This document shows positions 1 to 7,252 of a stretch of 64,000 bases of DNA, piece after piece (the first letter of the stretch is position 1; each line of letters starts with the position of its first letter). This stretch comes from Trebonia sp963822615 (GTDB lineage Bacteria > Actinomycetota > Actinomycetes > Streptosporangiales > Streptosporangiaceae), in NCBI GenBank assembly GCA_963822615.1, contig CAWGIM010000006.1:1178001-1242000 (forward strand), read 5' to 3'. The notes below the pieces were generated by a model. It was not told the origin of the DNA. It did not search any database and was given only the letters and a program-made list of their open reading frames with translations. The position numbers were made by a program, and so were the translations under genes.

Positions 1-73
1 CCGGCCGATCCCGACAATCCTCGCTTCACGCTGCACCGCGCTCGGCTCCCCTCGCCTTCCAAAATCAGTAAAA

Positions 74-91
74 GAATATAACTTAGTATTC
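74..91. promoter_or_regulatory. AT-rich upstream region with short inverted repeat
   Basis: Bases 58-110 are strikingly AT-rich compared with everything around them. They contain GAATA and TATTC arms separated by eight bases, an inverted repeat that could be an operator or part of the promoter for the flavin-binding gene starting at 157. The rest of 1-156 shows no gene. The arms are only five bases long, so this is weak. Confidence 0.25.
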
Positions 92-156
92 AGATTTGCT
101 ATCGGCCGCCGGGCCGGGCGGCCGGCCAGGCACCAGGTCAGGGACGGGGTTTCCGG

Positions 157-594
157 ATGAGCGCTGAGTCCGCCGCCGCGGTCCGGTTCCTGGCCGAGCA
201 CCGGGACCTGGTGCTGTTCTGCCGCGATCGCGACGGCTGCCCGGTCGGCTATCCGATGCGCAGCACCGCGGTGACCGACTCGGCCGTCTACTTCACGACC
301 TACCGCAAGAGCGCCAAGGTGCGGCACCTGGAACGGGACCCCGTGGTGCGGCTGCTCTGCTTCGTCACCCGGGGCGACGACCAGGCCGAGTGGGTGGACG
401 CGGGCGGCACGGCCGCGCTGTGGTCGCCCACGGCCGCCGAACTCGACCGGCTGCTGAGCGGCCCCCGCGACTCGCGGGTGCCAGACGGGATGCTGGACCA
501 CGTGCGCACCAGGATCCTGGAGGGCAAGCGGATCATGGTCAAGGTCGAGCTCGATCACGCGGCCCGGTACGCCGGCACGACGGCGGTGGGGTGA
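157..594 (+). CDS. PPOX-class flavin/F420-dependent enzyme family protein
   Basis: A 145-residue protein of the pyridoxamine 5'-phosphate oxidase-like split-barrel fold. The N-terminal half reads as the usual strand pattern of F420/FMN-binding PPOX proteins: an early segment on small-molecule use (LAEHRDLVLFCRDRDG), a middle strand ending in YFTTYRKSAKVRHLERDP, and a C-terminal VKVELDHAARY strand. Family members reduce or bind F420, FMN or haem; the substrate here is unknown. The ATG follows a gggacggggtttccgg leader, a weak ribosome site. It overlaps the next PPOX-like gene by the four bases GTGA, so the two are translationally coupled and may form a heterodimer, which is inference. No close paralogue of this pair is present in the stress island, whose PPOX proteins look different. 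Confidence 0.75.
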   Translation: MSAESAAAVRFLAEHRDLVLFCRDRDGCPVGYPMRSTAVTDSAVYFTTYRKSAKVRHLERDPVVRLLCFVTRGDDQAEWVDAGGTAALWSPTAAELDRLLSGPRDSRVPDGMLDHVRTRILEGKRIMVKVELDHAARYAGTTAVG

Positions 595-986
595 CCGTGT
601 CCAGCCCTCGGTCCGGCGGACCGAACAGGGACGGCTCGCAGGCCGGCCTGGAGTTCCTCGGTACCCCGCGGTGGGCGGCGCTCTGCGTGGAGCAGCCCGA
701 CGGCTCGCTGCGGTGCACGCCGGCCTTCGTGCGCGCCCGCAACGAGGACCGCCTGCACCTGGCGGTGCCCGGCGGCCAGCCGGCGTCCGGGGTACCGGGC
801 ACCGGGCGGGCCGCTCTGGTGGCCGACGAGTTCGCCGCTTACGACGAGATCCGGGGAGTCATCGCACGCGGGACAGTCACCTGCGAGCAGCCGCCGGACG
901 CGCACTTCGACCTGGCACAGGTGGCCGGCTTCTCGTTCCAGGGGCGGACGCCACCCGCTTTGACGCAGCCGGCGCCAGGTTCTTGA
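591..986 (+). CDS. PPOX-like split-barrel protein, coupled to the preceding gene
   Basis: About 131 residues starting from the GTG at 591, which overlaps the TGA of the upstream gene as GTGA; this overlap decides the start. The frame is open further upstream but that part is antisense to sense for the first gene and is not used. The segment FLGTPRWAALCVEQPDGSLRCTP at about residues 20-42 has the feel of the first strands of a PPOX-class flavin/F420-binding barrel, followed by a short ARNEDRLHLAVPGG turn. It is short for the family and lacks an obvious C-terminal helix. Probably partners with the preceding protein. Function is otherwise unknown. Confidence 0.6.
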   Translation: MTVSSPRSGGPNRDGSQAGLEFLGTPRWAALCVEQPDGSLRCTPAFVRARNEDRLHLAVPGGQPASGVPGTGRAALVADEFAAYDEIRGVIARGTVTCEQPPDAHFDLAQVAGFSFQGRTPPALTQPAPGS

Positions 987-987
987 G

Positions 988-1741
988 CTAGCTGGAGGCG
1001 TAGCCGCCGTTGACGGGGATGGTCTGGCCGGTCACCCAGGAGCCGTTGTCCGAGGCGAGCCAGGCGACCGCGGCGGCGACGTCGGCGGCCCGGCCGAGGC
1101 GGGGAACGGCGTAGGCCTTGAGCAGGCGGAGCTTCATGTCCGAGGCCTCGTCGAGGCCGGCGTTGTCCTGGGTCGCCAGGGACAGGGTGTTGCAGGTGAT
1201 CCCGTAACGGCCTACCTCCTTGGCGAGGGAGCGCATGAACGCCGGCCCTGCCCCCTTGGACGCGGCGTAGACCGCCAGCCGCTTGTCACCGACCCGGGCC
1301 GCCTCCGAGCTGATGGTGATGACGCGGCCCCAGCCGCGGGCGATCATGCCCGGCAGGACGGCATGGGTGCAGTTGAGCGGCCCGTAGACGTTGAGGTCGA
1401 TGAACGCCTGCCAGCGGGCGGGATCATCCTCGGCGAACGGCAGCATGCTGAAGCCGGTGACCGGGATGCCGGCGTTGTTGACGAGGATGTCGACCTCGCC
1501 GGCGGCGGCCGCCATCTCCCGCACCGCCGCCAGGTCGGTGACGTCGCAGACGGCCGCCTCGGCGGTGCCGCCCGCGGCCCGGATCTCAGACACCACCTGG
1601 CCGGCGCGATCGTCGAACAGGTCGTTGACGATGACCCGCGCCCCCTGGCCCGGCCAGTACCCGGGCCGTTTCCGCACCGACGTTCTGCCCGGCACCAGTG
1701 ATCAACGCGGTGCGTCCGCTCAGCTCAGCCACGAAGTCCAC
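988..1741 (-). pseudogene. SDR family NAD(P)-dependent oxidoreductase, frameshifted near the N terminus
   Basis: A classical short-chain dehydrogenase. Downstream of the break it shows ILVNNAG, the YAASK catalytic pair (YxxxK) and a C-terminal GQTIPVNGGYASS typical of SDRs. The N-terminal glycine motif (TALITGAGQNVGA) is present but in a different frame, starting at a GTG near 1732-1741. Removing one base from the run of three C at 1649-1651 joins the two frames into a normal-length SDR. It lies downstream of the SnoaL relic on the same strand, repeating the SnoaL-SDR pairing seen at 31157-32334. Either a sequencing error or a recent inactivation. Substrate unknown. It converges on the PPOX pair with one base between the stops. 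Confidence 0.75.
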
Positions 1742-1790
1742 AATCCACTAACTCGTCGCCGAAGTAGCCGACGTTAGCTGAAATCGGTGA

Positions 1791-2139
1791 TCAGGTGGCG
1801 GCGCCCCGGTCGCGCAGGGCCGCGTACGACGGGTCCTGGCGGTCCCGGCGGCCGACCCTGGCCGGCCGCGGCCCGGAGTCGGCCGGCAGGAGCGTCGCCT
1901 TCTCCACCGCCACCACGCGGCTGGCGATCCTCCACTGCCCGCCGCGCTTCTCGAAACGGTCGATGTACCGGCCGGCTGAGTGCACGGTGCGCTGGACGCC
2001 GTCGCGGGTGAGCAGGTGGACCCCGATGTAGTAGGACTCGCAGCCCGCGGTGTCGCCGTTGAGCTCGATCGTCTGGGTGGTGATGTGGTGGTTGGAGCTG
2101 TTGCAGCTCCTGCTCGCGGGTGGGTGCGTCGTTCGCCAT
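1791..2139 (-). pseudogene. SnoaL-like (NTF2 fold) protein with internal deletion
   Basis: The gene starts with a normal ATG and about 14 sensible residues (MANDAPTREQELQQ), then jumps out of frame straight into the last third of a SnoaL_4 protein: SSNHHITTQTIELNGDTAG, YYIGVHLL, GRYIDRFEKRGGQWRI. The middle of the family, roughly 70 residues with the usual acidic and histidine residues of the pocket, is missing. The junction lies in a perfect 17-base palindrome, GGAGCTG-TTG-CAGCTCC on the plus strand at 2094-2110, which suggests slippage or an assembly artefact. The protein cannot be functional as read. It sits upstream of the SDR at 988 and would have been its operon partner. Confidence 0.75.
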
Positions 2140-2352
2140 CAGGTCTCCTGGAAAGAACGGGAGGGCAGGGCTAGCCGCTATGCCTTCTTCATGATCGCGG
2201 AAATAAATTGGCGCTATCGCCCCACTTAATTTCCATTGGGAGTTTTTGGCCTTTATTAATGTGACTGTCGTGGCATTACTTACCCGTCGGCGGGCCGGCT
2301 TGGCGGTATTGCGGCTAGCCGGCGGTGACGCGTGGCCGGGGTGATGAAGTTG
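2140..2352. other. Intergenic region, probable promoter for the SnoaL-SDR pair
   Basis: About 210 bases with a low-GC core around 2200-2280 that includes AAATAAATTGGCG and CGCCCCACTTAATTT, giving a small GGCG-CTAT-CGCC hairpin flanked by AT-rich arms. This probably holds the promoter of the minus-strand SnoaL-SDR pair. No gene seen. Confidence 0.3.
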
Positions 2353-2445
2353 TTATCTCAGAAAGCCCTGGTACTCGCCGGCGACGGCGTCCTTCATCAT
2401 CTCCAGCAGCTTGTGCCGTCCCATCGGGTTCATGAGGTACCGCTT
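2353..2445 (-). pseudogene. Orphan C-terminal coding remnant
   Basis: Directly behind the stop of the carboxymuconolactone-type gene is a 30-codon open stretch with no start codon at its upstream end, ending in TAA at 2353. It reads MNPMGRHKLLEMMKDAV followed by a GEYQGFLR end and has strong GC3 bias, so it looks like the last 30 residues of a real protein whose upstream part was lost. I do not recognise the family with certainty. It could also be chance. Confidence 0.35.
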
Positions 2446-2449
2446 TCAC

Positions 2450-3217
2450 TCAGGCCACCCCCTGCGCGGCCGCGACTTCCTCAAGCAGCACGGGAACCCC
2501 GAGCGTGCAGGTGTGGATGCCGAGCACGCTGGTCAGCTCGAACACCTCCATGATCTCCGCCCTGGTGGCGCCGTAGCGGATCGCGTTGCGGATGTGCTGG
2601 CGCAGCCCCGGCTCGTAGAGGTGGGTCGTCGAGGCGTCGATGGCGACGTAGATCAGCTCCTTGACCTTCGGCTCGAGCGTCCCGTTGGCCCAGGGAACCG
2701 ACGAGAACGCCAGGTAGGCCTGGAAGAAGTCGGGGTCAAGCTGCAGCAGCCCGTCCCAGAACTCGTTCCAGTAGCCGCGCTGGCGCTCGAAGCTGGCCTT
2801 GAGCTGCAGGCGTCGCTCGTCGTGGGTGGTGTCCTCGGGCTCGAGGCCGGCCTGCCGCAGCTCGTCAAGCAGCACCGGCACGCCCATCGTGCAGGCGTGG
2901 ATGCCGAGCACGCTGGTGAGCTCGTAGACCTCCATGATCTCGGCCCGGGTGGCCCCGTGGCGGAGCGCGTTCTGCACGTGCTGCCGGATGCCCGGCTCGT
3001 ACAGGTGCGTGGTGGAGGCGTCGATGGCGACGTAGATCAGCTCGCGGACCTTGGGGCTGAGCGGGCCGGACTTCCACGGCACCGACGAGAACCGCAGGTA
3101 GGCGGCGAAGAACTCCGGATCGACCTCGAGCAGGCCCTCCCAGAACGGGTTCCAGTATCCGCGGTCGTCCTGGAACTGCCGCTTCAGCGCGGCTCGGCGA
3201 GCATCAGGCTCACTCAC
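2450..3217 (-). CDS. Tandem carboxymuconolactone decarboxylase-like (AhpD-fold) protein
   Basis: Two copies of a carboxymuconolactone-decarboxylase-like domain in one chain. Each copy has the same series: FSSVPW, a KVxELIYVAIDASTTHLYEPG block, RHGATRAEIMEV or RYGATRAEIMEV, and VLGIHxCTxGVPVLL. Each repeat keeps a Cys within VLGIHACTMG or VLGIHTCTLG, but not the CxxC pair of AhpD peroxidoreductases, so peroxidase activity is doubtful. Start chosen at the GTG at 3217 because AGGAGG lies seven bases upstream; the frame is open to 3295 but without a ribosome site. It is divergent from a TetR gene, with a palindrome between them, so probably under its repression. Role unknown; such proteins often act in ring or lactone catabolism. 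Confidence 0.8.
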   Translation of the reverse strand: MSEPDARRAALKRQFQDDRGYWNPFWEGLLEVDPEFFAAYLRFSSVPWKSGPLSPKVRELIYVAIDASTTHLYEPGIRQHVQNALRHGATRAEIMEVYELTSVLGIHACTMGVPVLLDELRQAGLEPEDTTHDERRLQLKASFERQRGYWNEFWDGLLQLDPDFFQAYLAFSSVPWANGTLEPKVKELIYVAIDASTTHLYEPGLRQHIRNAIRYGATRAEIMEVFELTSVLGIHTCTLGVPVLLEEVAAAQGVA

Positions 3218-3264
3218 TGCGACCTCCTCGTCTACTCCCCATCGAACTGAGGACCAAGTTAGCA

Positions 3265-3282
3265 TCACTTGATCAAAAGTGA
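3265..3282. promoter_or_regulatory. Candidate TetR operator
   Basis: A perfect inverted repeat TCACTT-GATCAA-AAGTGA lies in the low-GC gap between the divergent carboxymuconolactone-type gene and the tetR at 3313. Size (18 bases) and position fit a TetR operator serving both promoters. Confidence 0.55.
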
Positions 3283-3312
3283 AACTGAGTGTCATCCGCT
3301 ATCCTCGGGTCC

Positions 3313-3903
3313 ATGAACAGAACCTCGGTCGGCGGCACCCGGGTCATCGCCCGCACCGCGATCCGGGCCGAACTCGCCCGGCTGGCCTTCGAGATGTTCG
3401 GCCGCGACGGCTTCGACCAGGTCACCATCACCGACCTGGCGGCCGAGGCGGGGATCTCGCGGAGCACGTTCCTGCGCTACTTCAAGACCAAGGAAGACGC
3501 CGTCCTCAGCGCCCTCGACGCCCGCGGCGAGGAGATCGCCGACGCCCTGCGCGACCGGCCCGCGGGCGAAGACGACTGGACCGCGCTGCGGCGGGCGGTC
3601 GACGTGGTGATCGAGCCCTACCACGAGGACCCGGCCCAGGCGCTGGCGGTGACCCGGCTGATCCAGCAGACGCCGGCCCTCAGCAACCGCTGGCGCCAGG
3701 ACCGTAACCAGCTCCACCCCGGCCTGTGCCGGGCGCTGCTCAGCCGCCGGGGCGAGGACGGGCCGGTCCCGCTGGAGACGTCGGTCACCGCCGCCGCCGC
3801 GCTGGACTGCCTGACTATCGCGATCGAGTACTGGGTGCAGTCCGGCGGCCAGCGCGGCCTCGACCAGCTACTCGACCAGGCCTTCGCGACCCTCGCGCGG
3901 TGA
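3313..3903 (+). CDS. TetR/AcrR family regulator
   Basis: A TetR-type repressor of about 196 residues. The N-terminal helix-turn-helix is clear: LAFEMFGRDGFDQVTITDLA then GISRSTFLRYFKTKEDAVL. The C-terminal ligand-binding part is divergent, as usual. ATG at 3313 is chosen over an in-frame GTG at 3289 because it gives the standard TetR N terminus; the ribosome site is weak. Divergent from the tandem carboxymuconolactone-type gene, with an 18-base palindrome between them, so autoregulation plus control of that neighbour is likely. The ligand is unknown. Confidence 0.85.
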   Translation: MNRTSVGGTRVIARTAIRAELARLAFEMFGRDGFDQVTITDLAAEAGISRSTFLRYFKTKEDAVLSALDARGEEIADALRDRPAGEDDWTALRRAVDVVIEPYHEDPAQALAVTRLIQQTPALSNRWRQDRNQLHPGLCRALLSRRGEDGPVPLETSVTAAAALDCLTIAIEYWVQSGGQRGLDQLLDQAFATLAR

Positions 3904-3919
3904 CCCGGCGTGCGGAACC

Positions 3920-4723
3920 TCAGGCTTCCTTGCCGGAGGCGGCCGCGCCGCCGCTCATCGCGAGCACCGCGTCGCGGCGGCTCATCGCGCCGAAGGGCGA
4001 GCCGCCGGCCGGGTTCGCGCTGCCGAAGATCCAGGTGGGGCCGTCGGCCAGGTGCTCGAGGGCTTCCTCGGCGACATCGCCGGGGTCGGCGACACTCCCC
4101 TGGTAGCCGCCGAGCGGGTCAAAGAACCGGCGCATGGACGGGGTGTCGGTCGCGCCCAGCACCAGCCCGAGCACGTCCACCCCGCGGCCGCGCCACTCCG
4201 CCCACAGGCTCTCCGCCAGCAGCAGGTCGAACGCCTTGGTCGCCCCGTAGGTAGCGAGTTTGGCGCCGCCGGCCCAGGCCGCGCCCGACGTCACCAGCAC
4301 CAGGGCGCCCCGTCCGCGGGCCACCATCGGGCCGCCGAACCGGTAGGCCGCCTCCAGCACGCTGGCGCAGTTGCGCTGCACCAGCTGCAGGTGGGTGGCG
4401 AGGTCCTTGTCGAGGAAGGCGGCGCTCGCGTCGTCGCCGCCGGCGTTGTAGACGAACAGCCCCGGCTCCAGGGCGGCGGTCTCGCGCTCCAGCTCGGCCA
4501 GGGCGCCGGGGGCGGCCAGGTCGAGCGAGACGGTCCGCACCTCGACGCCGTGCCTGGCCCGGATGTCGTCCGCGGCCGCCTCCAGCACCGCCTTGCGCCG
4601 GGCCACCAGGACGACGTTCATCCCCCGGGCGGCCAGCCCGTGGGCGAACGCCGAGCCGATGCCGTCCGAGCCGCCCGCGACGACGCCCCACGGTCCGTAC
4701 CGGCCTGCCAGCGCACTCGCCAT
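3920..4723 (-). CDS. SDR family NAD(P)-dependent oxidoreductase
   Basis: A 267-residue short-chain dehydrogenase. Cofactor motif GGSDGIGSAFAHGLA near residue 17, an RRK pair after the second strand (VLVARRKAV) favouring NADP, VYNAGG for the NAG motif, a serine in LVTSGAAW and the catalytic YGATK. The C-terminal segment after residue 200 with GPTWIFG is typical of the subgroup of very-long-chain-ketoacyl reductase-like SDRs. ATG is preceded by GAGGAGCCACCCG. It is transcribed divergently from the tetR at 4863 and converges on the tetR ending at 3903. The intergenic element at 4779-4811 suggests control by the TetR at 4863. Substrate unknown. Confidence 0.8.
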   Translation of the reverse strand: MASALAGRYGPWGVVAGGSDGIGSAFAHGLAARGMNVVLVARRKAVLEAAADDIRARHGVEVRTVSLDLAAPGALAELERETAALEPGLFVYNAGGDDASAAFLDKDLATHLQLVQRNCASVLEAAYRFGGPMVARGRGALVLVTSGAAWAGGAKLATYGATKAFDLLLAESLWAEWRGRGVDVLGLVLGATDTPSMRRFFDPLGGYQGSVADPGDVAEEALEHLADGPTWIFGSANPAGGSPFGAMSRRDAVLAMSGGAAASGKEA

Positions 4724-4778
4724 CGGGTGGCTCCTCTCGTCGCGGATGCGTCAGGGCAGACTCTAGCGAGGCTCCCCC

Positions 4779-4811
4779 GGTTATAGAAGAACCTGTCCTG
4801 AAAAAGGTCCA
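4779..4811. promoter_or_regulatory. Shared regulatory element, copy A
   Basis: The stretch beginning GGTTATAGAAGAACCTGTCC and running into CTGAAAAAGGT matches, with few changes, a second stretch at 5450-5480. It contains ACCT and AGGT arms ten bases apart. One copy lies in the SDR/tetR divergent gap and the other before the alcohol dehydrogenase operon, as expected for sites of the TetR at 4863. Confidence 0.5.
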
Positions 4812-4862
4812 GTACCAGTGCGGACAGAAAGCCGCGCCCGTTCGGACACTATGATCGCTGCC

Positions 4863-5447
4863 ATGGCAGACCCGCCGCGGCCCGCGGGCCGGCCGCGTGA
4901 CGCCGGCCTCAGCGAGCGGGCGCTCGCGGCCGCCCGCGAGCTGCTCACCGAGCACGGCTTCGAGGCGACCACGATCCAGGCGGTCGCGGCCCGCTCCGGC
5001 GTGCACGCCTCCGCCATCTACCGCCGCTGGCCGTCCCGGATCGAGCTGATCGAGGAGGCGGTCTTCCCCGGGCTCAGCCCGCTGAGCGTGCAGCCGACCG
5101 GGGACCTGCGGGCTGACCTGCGCCGGTTCATCCGCGCGTACGTGGCGGCGTTCAGCGCCCCGGCCGCGCGGGCGGCCGCGGGCGGGCTGCTGGCGCACCA
5201 CCAGGCGTCCGGGCGGCCGAGTCCGCCCGGTGCCTACCAGCGCGTCTCGGCCCGCCCGCAGTTCCAGGCCATCCTGCGGGCCGCACCGCCCGGGAGCATC
5301 GACCCCGCGGTGGACCCGGACGACGTGTTCGACATGCTGCTTGGCGCCGTGCTGACCCGCACCCAGGTCTTCACCGTCACCGCCCGGCAGCGCCCGGTGG
5401 AGCGCACGGTCGAGATGATCCTGCGGCTGCTTGAACCGCGGAGCTAA
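4863..5447 (+). CDS. TetR/AcrR family regulator
   Basis: A TetR-like repressor of about 194 residues. DNA-binding part: ALAAARELLTEHGFEATTIQ, then VHASAIYRRWPSRIELIEEAV. C-terminal part carries the pattern of the TetR_C_11-like group (ATGDLRADLRR-type sequence, here TGDLRADLRRFIRAYVAAF). ATG at 4863 is preferred to in-frame upstream starts because the region before it overlaps the promoter and shared element. It lies between the SDR gene and the alcohol dehydrogenase operon, and near-identical elements sit before both, so it probably controls both sides. Ligand unknown. Confidence 0.85.
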   Translation: MADPPRPAGRPRDAGLSERALAAARELLTEHGFEATTIQAVAARSGVHASAIYRRWPSRIELIEEAVFPGLSPLSVQPTGDLRADLRRFIRAYVAAFSAPAARAAAGGLLAHHQASGRPSPPGAYQRVSARPQFQAILRAAPPGSIDPAVDPDDVFDMLLGAVLTRTQVFTVTARQRPVERTVEMILRLLEPRS

Positions 5448-5449
5448 CT

Positions 5450-5480
5450 GGATTATAGAAGGAACTCTCCTAGAAAAAAG
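5450..5480. promoter_or_regulatory. Shared regulatory element, copy B
   Basis: GGATTATAGAAGGAACTCTC followed by CTAGAAAAAAG, about 50 bases before the alcohol dehydrogenase start, aligns with copy A at 4779-4811. Inner arms AGGA and TCCT flank ACTC. Probably the operator through which the adjacent TetR protein controls the downstream four-gene operon. Confidence 0.5.
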
Positions 5481-5531
5481 CTGTGAGCAGGGATTAAGCT
5501 CGCAGGAGCGTCAGCGTCGAGGGGAGAAGGC

Positions 5532-6590
5532 ATGCGGGCAGCGGTGCTGCGGCAGGGACGGGTCGAGACCCGGACGATCGACGATCCGGTGCCCGGGCCC
5601 GGGCAGGTACTGGTCCGCTCCCTGGCCTGCGGGATCTGCGCGTCCGACCTGCACTACATGGACCACCCGGAGGCGGGGGCGGACGACGACAGCGGCTGGG
5701 CGACCTACGACCAGGACGTCGACATCGTGATGGGGCACGAGTACTGCACCGAGATCGTCGGCTACGGGCCGGGTACCGAGCGGCGGATCCCGGTCGGCAC
5801 CCGGGTCAGCTCCCGGCCGGTGATGTTCGCCGGGGTCGACGGCATGAAGATCATCGGGCAGAACCCGGAGACGCCGGGCGCGTTCGGCGAGTACCTGCTC
5901 CTGGACGAGACGCTGCTGCAGGTGGTGCGGTCCGACCTGCCGAGCGAGGCGGTGTGCGTCGCCGACGCGATCGGGGTCGGCTGGTCGGCCGCCAAGCGCG
6001 CGCAGGTCGGAGCCAAGGAGATCCCGCTGGTGATCGGCTGCGGGGCCATCGCGCTGGCCGTGATCGCGACGCTGAAGCGGCTGGGGGCCGGCCCGATCGT
6101 GGCCGCCGACTTCGTCGCCTCACGGCGGGAGCTGGCGCTGGCGATGGGGGCCGACGAGGTGATCGACCCGGCCGCGGTCTCGCCCTACGCGGCCTGGCGG
6201 GACCTGGCGGCCGGCACGATCGAGCCGACCAAGAACATGATGGCGGCGGCCGGCTCGTCGGGCTGCGTGGTGTTCGAGTGCGTCGGCATCCCCGGCGTGC
6301 TCGACTCGGTCATCATGGGCTGCGAGCGCGGCACCCGCATCATGTCGCTTGGCGGCCCGCCCGAGGGCGACCACCTGCACACGCTGACCGCCAAGCGCAA
6401 GGGCCTCAACATCCAGTTCGGCGGCGGCCCGCTGCCGCAGCACTGGCTGGAGGCGTTCGAGGCGGTCAGCACGGGCAGCCTGGACGTGACCCCGATGCTG
6501 GGGCGGACGGTCGGGCTGGACGAGGTGCCGGCCGCGCTCGACGCCGCCCGCGACGCCAACGGTCCGGCCCGGATTGTCGTGGTGCCGTGA
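5532..6590 (+). CDS. Zinc-type alcohol dehydrogenase family protein
   Basis: A 352-residue medium-chain dehydrogenase. Catalytic zinc ligands are recognisable as CGICASDLH near residue 36 and GHEYCTE near 68. The four-cysteine structural zinc lobe is absent, as in many bacterial members. The Rossmann segment is VIGCGAIALAVIATLKRLGAG near 163, with ADF after the second strand suggesting NAD. A GAGGGGAGAAGGC ribosome site precedes the ATG. It is the first gene of a tight four-gene plus-strand operon with a SnoaL protein, a TIM-barrel isomerase and a 3-hydroxyisobutyrate-type dehydrogenase. It probably oxidises a hydroxylated intermediate of an unknown catabolic route; the substrate cannot be told from sequence. 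Confidence 0.85.
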   Translation: MRAAVLRQGRVETRTIDDPVPGPGQVLVRSLACGICASDLHYMDHPEAGADDDSGWATYDQDVDIVMGHEYCTEIVGYGPGTERRIPVGTRVSSRPVMFAGVDGMKIIGQNPETPGAFGEYLLLDETLLQVVRSDLPSEAVCVADAIGVGWSAAKRAQVGAKEIPLVIGCGAIALAVIATLKRLGAGPIVAADFVASRRELALAMGADEVIDPAAVSPYAAWRDLAAGTIEPTKNMMAAAGSSGCVVFECVGIPGVLDSVIMGCERGTRIMSLGGPPEGDHLHTLTAKRKGLNIQFGGGPLPQHWLEAFEAVSTGSLDVTPMLGRTVGLDEVPAALDAARDANGPARIVVVP

Positions 6591-6604
6591 ACCAGGGGGA
6601 CTCA

Positions 6605-7252
6605 GTGAGCGAGATCGAAGAGCTGCGGGCGACCGTCGAGCGGCTGGCGGGCCAGGTCCGCGCGCTCGCCGACCAGGTGGAGATCATGCAGCTGGTCGCG
6701 CAGTACGGCCCGTCGGTCGACAGCGGCCGGGGCGAGGCCACCGCGGACCTGTGGACCGAGGACGGCACGTTCGACGCGGTGCCGGTGTGGGAGATGCGGG
6801 GCCGCGACGGCATCATCAGCATGGTGCACGGCCCGGGCCACCAGCGGCTGATCCACAACGGCGTCGGCCACGTGCTCACCGTCCCGCACATCGTGGTCGA
6901 CGGGGACGAGGCGACCGGGCGCAGCTACGCGCTCAACATCCGCTGGGACCCCGAGGCCGACCGGTTCTGGGTGGCCCGGGTCTCGGCCAACACCTGGAAG
7001 TGGGTGCGGACCCCGGCCGGCTGGCGCATCGCGGAGCGGGTCAACGCGCCGCTCGACGGCACCCCCGAGCACCGCGAGATGCTGGCCCCGCCGGACGCGC
7101 GGCCGGATGCGCGGCCAGCGGCAACCCGTGAGCGACCGGCTGGGCATCGAGCACCAGACCGTGCTCGGGCTCCCGCCGGTCGAGTTCGTCAACCTGGCGG
7201 CCGACCTCGACTGCCGGTACATCGCGATCGTGCTGAGCACCCGTCCGCATAA
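6605..7252 (+). CDS. SnoaL-like nuclear transport factor 2 family protein
   Basis: A SnoaL_4-type protein. After a coiled N-terminal helix (LRATVERLAGQVRALADQVE) come LVAQYGPSVDSG, LWTEDGTFDA, MRGRDGI, a HVLTVPHIVVDGDEATGRSY strand pair and WKWVRTPAGWRIAER at the C terminus. Such proteins act as small hydratases, isomerases or cyclases, or as binding proteins. GTG at 6605 is chosen because AGGGGGA lies five bases before it; a GTG at 6587 overlapping the previous stop is possible. The frame runs 125 bases into the next gene with non-protein-like sequence after about 7100, so a small indel near the end probably hides the true stop. Confidence 0.75.
   Translation: MSEIEELRATVERLAGQVRALADQVEIMQLVAQYGPSVDSGRGEATADLWTEDGTFDAVPVWEMRGRDGIISMVHGPGHQRLIHNGVGHVLTVPHIVVDGDEATGRSYALNIRWDPEADRFWVARVSANTWKWVRTPAGWRIAERVNAPLDGTPEHREMLAPPDARPDARPAATRERPAGHRAPDRARAPAGRVRQPGGRPRLPVHRDRAEHPSA

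Noticed and set aside
2332..3250. Plus-strand frames opposite the tandem carboxymuconolactone gene
   Set aside because: Shadows; composition is Arg/Leu/Val-rich without motifs, while the minus strand shows clear repeated domains.
5954..6600. Plus-strand frame leading into the SnoaL gene
   Set aside because: Overlaps the alcohol dehydrogenase in another frame and has no protein-like features; only the part from 6605 matches a family.
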